A stretch of DNA of 5,713 bases from an uncultured Ruminococcus sp. (GTDB lineage Bacteria > Bacillota > Clostridia > Oscillospirales > Acutalibacteraceae), in assembly GCA_902762335.1 (NCBI GenBank), contig CACWNZ010000112.1, forward strand, positions 1-5,713, given 5' to 3'. Both the position numbers and the translations under genes were made by a program. The notes beneath the pieces are model-generated. The model did no database searches. It worked only from the letters and a program-made list of their open reading frames with translations, and was not told the origin of the DNA. This document shows, one piece after another, positions 1 through 5,581 of this stretch (its first letter is position 1; each line of letters opens with the position of its first letter).

Positions 1-529
1 TAACCCAGAGGGTGTTGTTCTTATTGCCGTCGCCAAAGCTTCTTTCCATGAATATCCCGCTGCTGCCCGTTGCAAAAAGCACGGGCGGTATCCTGTCCCA
101 CTCTCTCCACGGGTCTGCCTTTACGGCAGTCACGGGAGCAGAGCCCTCGCCGTACCAATCTATGCCGTCAAGCAGAAGATCCGCAAAAGCAAAGCCGTAC
201 GTTCGCGGGATCTTTGAGAAGATCTCGTTTATCGCGGGAATATCCTCTTTTTCGGCATACAGAGCTCCCTTATACCATTCGGGAGAAATGCTTGTAATAA
301 CGGTATTGCCGTACTCGGAGGGATCTCTCGTTTTATCGTCACTGCGGCAGTATTTCTTCAGGGCGGGAAATTTTCCGAGAACGTCGTCAACGTTGCCGCA
401 GTTCAGACTAAAACATACCCTACTGTAAGCAAGACCAAGCTCGGAGAGCATATTGTCGATATAAGCCTTTGTCTTATTGAATTTTACAATACTTATTACA
501 TTGTAGCGGTAATTATCAAAGACCCTCAT
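1..529 (-). CDS. Hypothetical protein, C-terminus beyond the window
   Basis: An open frame of 176 codons runs from ATG at 529 to the left edge without a stop, so the protein is longer than seen here. The start is supported by GAGGGA 7-9 nt upstream, and it lies 11 nt after the end of the broken NADAR gene, so it is probably the third gene of that operon. I do not recognise the family. It begins MRVFDNYRYNVISI, has no signal peptide or obvious membrane segment, and looks like a soluble mixed alpha/beta protein. It is rich in aromatic residues towards the right, including W85, W125-Y126, and W141 and W144 in PWREWD, followed by a Gly-rich stretch (ATGSSG, GDGNKN) near residues 153-170. Position beside a NADAR gene is the only functional hint. 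The frame is clean, unlike its upstream neighbour. The reading frame is well supported; the function is unknown. Confidence 0.8.
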   Translation of the reverse strand, partial: MRVFDNYRYNVISIVKFNKTKAYIDNMLSELGLAYSRVCFSLNCGNVDDVLGKFPALKKYCRSDDKTRDPSEYGNTVITSISPEWYKGALYAEKEDIPAINEIFSKIPRTYGFAFADLLLDGIDWYGEGSAPVTAVKADPWREWDRIPPVLFATGSSGIFMERSFGDGNKNNTLWV

Positions 530-540
530 ATAATTTTCCC

Positions 541-1022
541 TCATTCCTGTTCACTGCGCAGCCTTTTGCGCACGAGCATAGAGGCAAAGCCGAGCAGATT
601 CTGCCCCTTCCAATTACGCATATCAAGGCGGCGCTCATCGTAAAGGGAAATACCCGTTGCCAGGATAATATCCCTCACTGCTCATTCCGCAAGCACGGTT
701 TCTCCCGTTGCAAGCAGCTTTTTCTTAAGCTCGCCGTTCTGACTGAACTTTGCGTAAAGCCCGTTATATATGATTATCTGCTTCATACCGTTCCGGGCAG
801 TATTATCGTAGTTTTTCACCTTTCTGCCGAGAGCCTTTATCCTTGCGGTGTCCGAAGCGACCATGATCTTAGCAGCTGTCTCCTTATCGCCGAAGACCTC
901 CGCTTTTTTTACATCATGTACTGCTCCATTGACGAAAATACGATACCGTCAACGGTCATATCGGAAAGATACCAATTACTCAGCCGGCCGTTTTCCTCGT
1001 CGGGATTGTGAAAGCATATCAT
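541..1022 (-). pseudogene. NADAR (YbiA/DUF1768-like) N-glycosidase, frameshifted and with an internal stop
   Basis: NADAR proteins are N-glycosidases acting on ADP-ribose-related or riboflavin-precursor nucleotides. This copy starts at ATG 1022, one base after the preceding stop, with MICFHNPDEENG, then LSNWYLSD and the family signature FSSMEQYMM (Glu33 corresponds to the conserved Glu). At 909-911 it meets TAA inside an A7 run: one base is missing from what should read MMYQKA. The frame resumes as KKAEVFGDKETAAKIM, followed by KALGRKVKNYD, LYAKFSQNGELKKKLL and ATGETVLAE. A TGA at 682-684 then interrupts what relatives read as LAECAV. After it the same frame continues with AVRDIILATGIS and NWKGQNLLGFASMLVR, ending at TGA 541. 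The RIWGIG motif of the family is also lost, reading DIILATG instead. Three separate defects make this a decayed gene rather than one sequencing slip. Family assignment is from motif recall and is strong. Confidence 0.9.
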
Positions 1023-1023
1023 T

Positions 1024-1191
1024 TCATTCAAGATAATCCCCCTCAAAATAAGCCCGTCTTATCTCCTCCGCTTCCTCCTCGGAGTACACCTCCTGAGGGT
1101 CGCCGTTGATGATGTCGATAAGAACGTCCTTCATTCCTCTTCTTCTGCGCTCGTTTGCGCTTTCATTTGTGTTTTTCTTTTCTTCTGTCAT
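1024..1191 (-). CDS. Small highly charged protein, 55 aa, first gene of the NADAR operon
   Basis: This frame starts at ATG 1191, with AAGGAG 8 nt upstream and a TATAAT box about 32 nt upstream, which is better start support than most genes here have. The product begins MTEEKKNTNESANERRRRGM and ends with an acidic tail, EEEAEEIRRAYFEGDYLE. In between is a short hydrophobic patch, KDVLIDIINGD (residues 21-31). It has no membrane segment or signal peptide and would be a soluble, largely helical small protein. Its stop (1024-1026) lies one base before the NADAR start, so the two would be co-translated or coupled. I do not recognise the family. It could be a partner or regulator of the NADAR enzyme, but that is guilt by association only. 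Confidence 0.65.
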   Translation of the reverse strand: MTEEKKNTNESANERRRRGMKDVLIDIINGDPQEVYSEEEAEEIRRAYFEGDYLE

Positions 1192-1222
1192 AATTATCGC
1201 TCCTTATTATTTTGATGATGCT

Positions 1223-1228
1223 ATTATA
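1223..1228 (-). promoter_or_regulatory. Probable -10 box of the small protein-NADAR operon
   Basis: A perfect TATAAT lies 32 nt upstream of the ATG at 1191, giving a leader of about 25 nt that includes the AAGGAG ribosome binding site. The -35 region is weak: TTTATT at 17 bp spacing matches 3 of 6 consensus positions and sits against the terminator of the preceding gene. No operator palindrome is visible. Confidence 0.45.
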
Positions 1229-1242
1229 CCTCACGGTATGTC

Positions 1243-1267
1243 CAAAATAAAGGGCAGCGATACCCTT
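1243..1267 (-). terminator. Rho-independent terminator of the carboxypeptidase gene
   Basis: On the minus strand, AAGGGTA-TCGC-TGCCCTT forms a 7-bp stem (one G.U pair) with a tetraloop, followed directly by TATTTT. The first stem bases overlap the TAA stop codon at 1266-1268, so translation and termination end almost together. The hairpin separates this gene from the NADAR operon on the same strand. Confidence 0.65.
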
Positions 1268-2303
1268 ACGGGATCCTGTCAAAGAGCTTGAGTGTCAGCT
1301 CATATCTTTCGTCACTTTCGGCGCAGCCCGAAACCACGGTTATATAGGTCTTGCCGTTTTTAACGAATGATGCGGCAAGGCAGCAGCCTGCGTTATCGGT
1401 AGTGCCTGTTTTCAAGCCTGTGGCGGCATCACAGTAATAGCTGCTTTCGGGGTCAAGCAGTGAATTCGTATTGGTCCAGGTAATGCTCTCGCCCGAAACG
1501 AACTCGACGTCCTTCTGATGCAAAGCCGTTATCTCACGAATGACGGGGTCGTTCAGAACGTAGGCGGAGAGCTTTACAAGGTCGGCGGAGGTAACGAAAT
1601 GGTCGTCCTCGTCCCAGCCGTCGGGGTCGGAAAAATGGCTGTCCGTCATGCCTATCTCTACGGCAAGCTCATTCATCATTCCGCAGAATACTTTCACCGC
1701 AGCCTCGTCATCAAGCTCGGTGTCGGGATCAGCCTTTCTTGCGGCGGAAACGGCGGCGGTATAGGCGGCATCATTGCCCGAGCTGAGCAGCATACCCGTC
1801 AGCAGGTCGCGCACGGTCAGCCTGTGACCCACGTCAAGCCAGCATACACTCGAGCCCTCGTTCACGAGAGCAAGCTCTGTTCCTACCGTGACCACCTCGT
1901 CGGGATCCATGTATTTGATAACAACTGCGGCAGTGAGCAGCTTGGTAATGCTTGCGGGAGCTATCCTCTTGTCTGCGCTGTCGCTATAGAGATATTGCCC
2001 GTCATCGACACAATAAAGCACCGCCGTACTGTAAAGGGGACTTTCTATTATATCCGAGGTCTGCGCTGCGGCAGAAGATGTATTGCTCTGCTGTGAGCTT
2101 TCATCTGCGCTTTCCTCAGAAGCCTCGGAGCTGTCCTCGGAGCTGTCCTGCGGCGGCTGACTGTTCGGGGTATCCTCGGATACGGCTGACGAGCTTTCGC
2201 TCTCCGCCTCAGATGACGAGGTATTCCGTGTCTGACCCGGAGTACAGGCGGCAAAAAGCAGAACGGCGCAGGCTATTGCGGCAAGGTATCGCTTGAGCTT
2301 CAT
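1266..2303 (-). CDS. D-alanyl-D-alanine carboxypeptidase (peptidase S11, low-molecular-weight PBP), lipoprotein
   Basis: A serine DD-carboxypeptidase that trims the terminal D-Ala from peptidoglycan stem peptides outside the membrane. The 345-residue product has a lipoprotein signal (KRYLAAIACAVLLFAAC, lipidated Cys20), then a disordered Ser/Glu/Asp/Gln-rich linker at about residues 25-87. The S11 catalytic domain follows with all three active-site motifs: S118-I-T-K121 (nucleophile Ser118), S175-G-N, and K298-T-G. The family's DPDGW...H..SADL segment is at 226-242. The domain ends near the C-terminus, so the beta-rich PBP5-type C-terminal domain and amphipathic anchor are absent; the lipid replaces that anchor. 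ATG 2303 is preceded by GGGGAA at 8-13 nt. The gene has its own promoter and terminator, so it looks monocistronic. Some S11 enzymes act as DD-endopeptidases or beta-lactamases, but carboxypeptidase is the default. The fold and mechanism are secure. Confidence 0.95.
   Translation of the reverse strand: MKLKRYLAAIACAVLLFAACTPGQTRNTSSSEAESESSSAVSEDTPNSQPPQDSSEDSSEASEESADESSQQSNTSSAAAQTSDIIESPLYSTAVLYCVDDGQYLYSDSADKRIAPASITKLLTAAVVIKYMDPDEVVTVGTELALVNEGSSVCWLDVGHRLTVRDLLTGMLLSSGNDAAYTAAVSAARKADPDTELDDEAAVKVFCGMMNELAVEIGMTDSHFSDPDGWDEDDHFVTSADLVKLSAYVLNDPVIREITALHQKDVEFVSGESITWTNTNSLLDPESSYYCDAATGLKTGTTDNAGCCLAASFVKNGKTYITVVSGCAESDERYELTLKLFDRIP
2125..2148 (-). repeat. Two perfect 12-bp tandem repeats in the lipoprotein linker
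   Basis: TCGGAGCTGTCC (plus-strand sense) occurs twice back to back. On the coding strand it encodes a repeated acidic-Ser unit (DSSE DSSE) in the disordered linker of the carboxypeptidase. The unit is a multiple of three, so changes in copy number keep the frame and only alter linker length. Confidence 0.7.
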
Positions 2304-2338
2304 TTTATCATTTCCCCTTTTTTGTACGTCTTTATTTG

Positions 2339-2367
2339 ATTATAGACTATCCTCTGCAAAAAAACAA
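2339..2367 (-). promoter_or_regulatory. Sigma-A type promoter of the carboxypeptidase gene
   Basis: A -35 TTGTTT (2362-2367) and a perfect -10 TATAAT (2339-2344) are separated by exactly 17 bp. The -10 is 35 nt upstream of the ATG at 2303. It lies in the 112-bp gap after the metal exporter gene and just past that gene's hairpin, which supports independent transcription. Confidence 0.65.
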
Positions 2368-2376
2368 GCTGAGCAG

Positions 2377-2396
2377 AAAACTTTCCGGAAGGAAAG
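2377..2396 (-). terminator. Probable terminator of the VWA/PurA-like/exporter operon
   Basis: CTTTCC-TTCC-GGAAAG forms a 6-bp perfect stem with a 4-nt loop, followed at once by TTTT, 20 nt after the exporter's TAA. Flanking GCAG and CTGC could extend the stem past a TTTT bulge. A T7 run at 2358-2364 lies further downstream. The stem is short and only moderately GC-rich, so it may be leaky. Confidence 0.45.
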
Positions 2397-2415
2397 CTGC
2401 CGTTCAGCCTGTAAT

Positions 2416-3327
2416 TTAATCTGTTCCGCTGTCCGGTGCGGAAGGATTGACGTGTACCATGATATGCTTTATGCGGGGAAAGCTTTTTTCTACGGCATCA
2501 TGCACCCTTTCGGCTATTGCGTGTCCCTCGTAAAGCGTTTTGCTGCCGTCGGCGCTGATCTCTATATCAACGTATATACGGTTGCCGAAGACTCTCGTCT
2601 TGAGCATATCTATGACCAGAACGTCCTCCTGCTCAAGCACACAGCTCCGCAAGGCGTTCTCTGTCTCTTCATCGCAGGATCTGTCTATCATTTTATCTAC
2701 CGCGTCCTTGAAAATATCGAAAGCCGCCTTAAGAATGAAAAGACAGATTATCAGACTTGCAAGGGGCTCAAGAAAAGGATAACCGCACCTTGCGCCGATA
2801 ATGCCTATAAGCGCGCCCACCGAGGACAGCGCATCGCTTCTGTGGTGCCATGCGTCCGCCATTACCGCTCCGGAGCCGATCTTCCTTGCATAGTATCTCG
2901 TATACCAGAACATTCCCTCCTTGACGGCTATCGACACTATCGCTGCCGCGAGCGCCGCTATTCCCGGCTCCACGGCCTGCTCGTACTGTCCCGTGCGCAG
3001 ACTGTCAAAGGCGGCGGCGCCGATAAAGCAGCCCGTAACGACGAGTATGACCGCAAGAACGATAGCCGCGACACACTCGAATCTCTCATGTCCGTACGGG
3101 TGCTGACGGTCCGATCTTTTTGCGGAAAGTCTTACTCCGATGATAACTATTATACTGCTGAAAACGTCCGATGCTGAATGCACACCGTCGCTTACCATAG
3201 CAGATGAATGTGCAAATATGCCTGCCGCGGCTTTTCCCGCAGCAAGCACCGTATTTGCTATTATGCTGACAAGGGATACTCTGACCGCTGTTTTTACGGT
3301 CTGTTCCCCGACAGACGAACTTTCCAT
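2416..3327 (-). CDS. Cation diffusion facilitator (CDF) family metal efflux transporter
   Basis: A proton-coupled divalent metal exporter of the cytoplasmic membrane. At 303 residues it has normal length and CDF architecture. Hydrophobic segments lie at about 15-38, 54-68, 85-107, 118-140, 165-178 and 186-200, and a soluble C-terminal dimerisation domain (about 210-303) follows. The metal site is intact: in the second membrane segment D47-G-V-H50-S-A-S-D54, and in the fifth D158-A-W-H161-H-R-S-D165. The conserved loop HPYGHERFE is at 76-84. The HxxxD/HxxxD pairing is typical of zinc or cobalt exporters, but metal choice cannot be fixed from motifs. ATG 3327 has a near-perfect TATGGAGG 8 nt upstream. 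It starts 46 nt after the PurA-like gene on the same strand and is probably the last gene of that operon. No metal-sensing riboswitch fits in the gap. Confidence 0.95.
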   Translation of the reverse strand: MESSSVGEQTVKTAVRVSLVSIIANTVLAAGKAAAGIFAHSSAMVSDGVHSASDVFSSIIVIIGVRLSAKRSDRQHPYGHERFECVAAIVLAVILVVTGCFIGAAAFDSLRTGQYEQAVEPGIAALAAAIVSIAVKEGMFWYTRYYARKIGSGAVMADAWHHRSDALSSVGALIGIIGARCGYPFLEPLASLIICLFILKAAFDIFKDAVDKMIDRSCDEETENALRSCVLEQEDVLVIDMLKTRVFGNRIYVDIEISADGSKTLYEGHAIAERVHDAVEKSFPRIKHIMVHVNPSAPDSGTD

Positions 3328-3358
3328 ATAAATGCCTCCATATCAAAACGGACTCACC

Positions 3359-3375
3359 GATCGCAGAGCGCGATC
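3359..3375 (-). other. GC-rich hairpin over the stop codon of the PurA-like gene
   Basis: GATCGC-AGAGC-GCGATC (plus-strand sense) is a perfect 6-bp inverted repeat with a 5-nt loop, overlapping the TGA at 3374-3376. No T-run follows directly on the minus strand (GGTGAGTCC comes first, TTTT 9 nt later), so it is a poor terminator. It could moderate read-through or stabilise upstream mRNA before the exporter gene. Confidence 0.4.
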
Positions 3376-4573
3376 AAAAGCTGAGCCTTCCCGTCAGCGC
3401 GCCCAAGGGTGAATATGAAGTATAAAGGGTCTTTATCCTGCCCCTGAAGGTGCTTTTCAGCGGGAGACTCAGAGCGGGTATATCGCCGCAGGAAAAACGC
3501 ACCCTTCCGTCGGTCTCATTCAGATGAGTGATGAACAAAGACACTCTGCCCTGCCACGCTCCGATTCCGTCAAGGATCGTACCCGCCAATTCATCGGGCG
3601 AGGTATAAAGCCCGAAACGCAGCCTGCCCTGCCACGGATTTTCAACGTTGGTGCGGTCTGTTGTTATATTGCCTATATCCTCGGGCGGGCATTCGCCGGG
3701 GAGAGGTCCTGCGCCGTGGCGCGTAACGTAGCTGCGCATAACGCAGACGGCCTCGTCAAGCTCAAGCCCCGCCTTTTTGCAGAGAAGCAGGGGATTGCGC
3801 AGTCCCGTGCTCGACGCCGTGACGTGAGGAGCGTATCGCTCGTTGTCCTGATCGAGCAAAAGACCCTGCGCGCCCTCAAAAATTATATTTTCTCGTTTTT
3901 CGGCAAGCTCACCGGGTCCTTCCGACGGCGTGATGAGCATAGCCCCACGCATTACTCCGTCAGCAAAGTTTCCGAGTACGGCTTCGCTTTTCAGAAGCTC
4001 ACCGTATTCGCCTGTATCGCCGAGCGAAAGCTCCTCAAGTCTCGGAACAACATATTCACGGCGTATCCGTAAAAGCTCGTGATAAAGTTCCTCCGCAGTC
4101 ATGCCTGACAGCCTGCCCGTCGTTATGCCGAATCCTGCCTGTGTGCGGAGCACCGCTTCATAGATGCCCATGCCGCAGCTCCCGTGACGGTCACTGCCGC
4201 GGCTCGTTTCAAGAGCCATATTCAGCAGGACGTCGTCTATGATCGTGACAGAAGCGCCTGTGTCCGCATAGATGACGGGAACGAAGCCTGTCAGCTCACG
4301 GAAGCTCGCCGCCTCATCGGTGAGCTTGAAAAGATCGGGAAAAAAGGTTTCGGCAAGAAGCGTGTCTGCGTGTCGGAATGAGCCCGACGAAAGCTGATGG
4401 AACACGAAGCGCTTATCGTCAAGCTCGACCGTATGCCCCGCCTGAGCGCCGCCGTTATGCTTAACGACAAGCGTATTCTCCTCAGAAAGACTGCTGAAAT
4501 GATCTACGGCAAGTCCCTTGCCCTCATCTCCGAAATTAGCGCCTATTACCGCAATGACCCGTCTGCCCGTCAA
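3374..4573 (-). CDS. Divergent adenylosuccinate synthetase (PurA)-family protein, substrate uncertain
   Basis: PurA joins IMP and aspartate using GTP to give adenylosuccinate. This 399-residue protein is about 30 residues shorter than E. coli PurA (432). Retained: the N-terminal phosphate loop IGANFGDEGKG with catalytic Asp16, GGAQAGHTV with catalytic His47, FEGAQGLLLDQD (232-243), and TRHGAGPLPGE (284-294). Altered: the GTTGRGIGP loop reads GSCGMGIYE (131-139); the aspartate loop TTTGRPRR.GW reads NPWQGRLRFG (312-321); and the guanine-specificity TKLD reads THLN (349-352), with Asn for the Asp that contacts guanine. The start is TTG at 4573, overlapping the VWA stop as TTGA, with only a weak GGTG upstream. 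The sole in-frame alternative before an upstream stop is ATT at 4576, so coupling to VWA translation is likely. Family membership is sure. Canonical purine synthesis is doubtful; a paralogue with another nucleotide substrate or donor is my inference. Confidence 0.85.
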   Translation of the reverse strand: MTGRRVIAVIGANFGDEGKGLAVDHFSSLSEENTLVVKHNGGAQAGHTVELDDKRFVFHQLSSGSFRHADTLLAETFFPDLFKLTDEAASFRELTGFVPVIYADTGASVTIIDDVLLNMALETSRGSDRHGSCGMGIYEAVLRTQAGFGITTGRLSGMTAEELYHELLRIRREYVVPRLEELSLGDTGEYGELLKSEAVLGNFADGVMRGAMLITPSEGPGELAEKRENIIFEGAQGLLLDQDNERYAPHVTASSTGLRNPLLLCKKAGLELDEAVCVMRSYVTRHGAGPLPGECPPEDIGNITTDRTNVENPWQGRLRFGLYTSPDELAGTILDGIGAWQGRVSLFITHLNETDGRVRFSCGDIPALSLPLKSTFRGRIKTLYTSYSPLGALTGRLSF

Positions 4574-5433
4574 AATGAAACACCGTCATCGGTAGAAACA
4601 ACAAGCCCCTTAAGGCTCCACTTTATCAGCTCGGCGGTCTTTTCGGGCCAGCTCTCAAGCACCTCATCAAGCGTTTTTCCGCCGAACAGCATAAGAACGC
4701 TTACGATAAGCTCCGGCAGTGTGTTGATAAGATCCTTTTTTATCCTCAGGCATCTGCCCGGCAGCGCCTTTTTGAGATTGTGAGGCAGAATATCATTCGA
4801 TTTTACTATATGGATATGGAAAAGCTCATACTTTTCCGACGCCATTTTTACCGTCTCCTCAAGAGACAGTTCTTTGGATTCCTCACCGAATACCTTTTTT
4901 ACCACGTCGGGCGTTATGCTCTCGTGACAGTCGGCATCGCCGATAGTAAAGATAAAGCCCTTCTTTCCGCGCTTTTCAAATCTGTCCGTCACCGTGTGCT
5001 TGGCTGCAAAATACCACAGGAGCTGATAATCCTCGGGAGCGTCGCCGCCGCCCATTTCGAGCCAGAGCTCAAGGAGCTGCTGCGCTATGCGGATATCGGA
5101 CTCGTACTGCGTTACCTGAAGCGGAGCGGAATCGATCCTGTCGCCGAGAGCCGCAAACATGAGCTGAGGATCATTTACGGGCTTCAGCGAAAACAGCTTC
5201 ATCATGGTTTCGTGAAGTCCGTTCTTGGCTATTTCCGTTGCAAGATAGCCCATTGAGCCCGTAACGTCAAGACCTAAGATGATAGGCGTTGAATCAGGGT
5301 GATCGTCAGAATCCCTCGACTCGCGGAACCCTATGAATTTAGGGTCGAACTTCGGGTCAAGCTTATGCTTTTCAAAAATATTGTCCGTGCGTGAGCTTTC
5401 GGTTATTCTTCTGCTGCTCCGGCTTCTTCCCAC
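4570..5433 (-). CDS. Soluble von Willebrand factor A (VWA) domain protein with MIDAS-like site
   Basis: VWA domains bind Mg or Mn and usually mediate regulated protein-protein contacts, often in chaperone-like complexes. The 287-residue product has a basic N-terminus (RSRSSRRITESSR) and a LDPKFDPKFIGFRESRDS segment. The domain opens with hydrophobic PIILGL and D56-V-T-G-S60, a DxTxS variant of the DxSxS MIDAS motif. Further conserved acidic loops are GGGDAPED (128-135) and FIFTIGDADCH (160-170), where D166 fits the third MIDAS loop. There is no signal peptide or membrane segment, so it is cytoplasmic. The C-terminal 60 residues are helical and mostly outside the VWA fold. The start is uncertain: GTG 5433 lacks a well-placed ribosome binding site and overlaps the upstream small frame by 31 bp; CTG 5448 is another option. 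The stop overlaps the PurA-like start, which ties the two functionally. Exact role unknown. Confidence 0.9.
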   Translation of the reverse strand: MGRSRSSRRITESSRTDNIFEKHKLDPKFDPKFIGFRESRDSDDHPDSTPIILGLDVTGSMGYLATEIAKNGLHETMMKLFSLKPVNDPQLMFAALGDRIDSAPLQVTQYESDIRIAQQLLELWLEMGGGDAPEDYQLLWYFAAKHTVTDRFEKRGKKGFIFTIGDADCHESITPDVVKKVFGEESKELSLEETVKMASEKYELFHIHIVKSNDILPHNLKKALPGRCLRIKKDLINTLPELIVSVLMLFGGKTLDEVLESWPEKTAELIKWSLKGLVVSTDDGVSF

Positions 5434-5570
5434 TCTTCGATTGTACAGCGATTCAGGTCCGGATGACTCTCCACATAGTCATTGATGACCTCTGTCAGGT
5501 CCCGTGTTCCCTCATCGTTGTACCCGGTGAAATATACCGTATGAATGTCATCATGGTTGAAGTACGCCAT
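5403..5570 (-). CDS. Small acidic open frame of unknown family, possibly a gene remnant
   Basis: A 55-codon frame from ATG 5570 to TAA 5403 reads MAYFNHDDIHTVYFTGYN and ends IEEWEEAGAAEE. Composition is protein-like: acidic, aromatic, with a helical second half (RDLTEVINDYVESH). The frame stays open upstream of the ATG as HPQGLINNE, into DNA that also codes for the histidine kinase fragment in another frame, so this may be the C-terminal piece of a longer protein. No convincing ribosome binding site precedes the ATG. Its last 31 bases overlap the chosen VWA start. I do not recognise the family. It may be a remnant rather than an active gene. Confidence 0.4.
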   Translation of the reverse strand: MAYFNHDDIHTVYFTGYNDEGTRDLTEVINDYVESHPDLNRCTIEEWEEAGAAEE

Positions 5571-5581
5571 CTCATTATTGA

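Noticed and set aside
652..714. Repeated CCCGTTGC (653-660 and 704-711) suggesting gene conversion inside the NADAR gene
   Set aside because: Eight bases encoding the common Ala-Thr-Gly codons; a similar run also occurs near 66-75 in an unrelated gene, so codon usage explains it.
541..1022. TGA read as tryptophan (alternative genetic code)
   Set aside because: TGA ends the VWA, PurA-like and 55-aa genes at sensible places. The position is Cys rather than Trp in relatives, and a frameshift is also present.
1518..2096. Plus-strand frame of 192 codons
   Set aside because: It lies wholly antisense to the carboxypeptidase gene, whose active-site motifs and coding bias are clear; the plus-strand product has no recognisable motif.
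2293..3177. Plus-strand frame of 294 codons
   Set aside because: Antisense to the CDF exporter, Cys/Arg/Tyr-rich with no domain. The minus-strand gene has all CDF motifs and a strong ribosome binding site.
3328..3373. Metal riboswitch (yybP-ykoY type) before the exporter
   Set aside because: The gap is 46 nt, too short for that riboswitch, and only a ribosome binding site and part of a simple hairpin are seen.
3524..4072. Plus-strand frame of 182 codons
   Set aside because: Antisense shadow of the PurA-like gene, with no motif and no start signal.
3374..4573. Phage PurZ (2-aminoadenine, Z-genome) enzyme
   Set aside because: PurZ typically replaces the catalytic Asp with Ser; Asp16 is retained here. 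No Z-genome partners such as a DatZ-like phosphohydrolase or a specialised polymerase are in the window.
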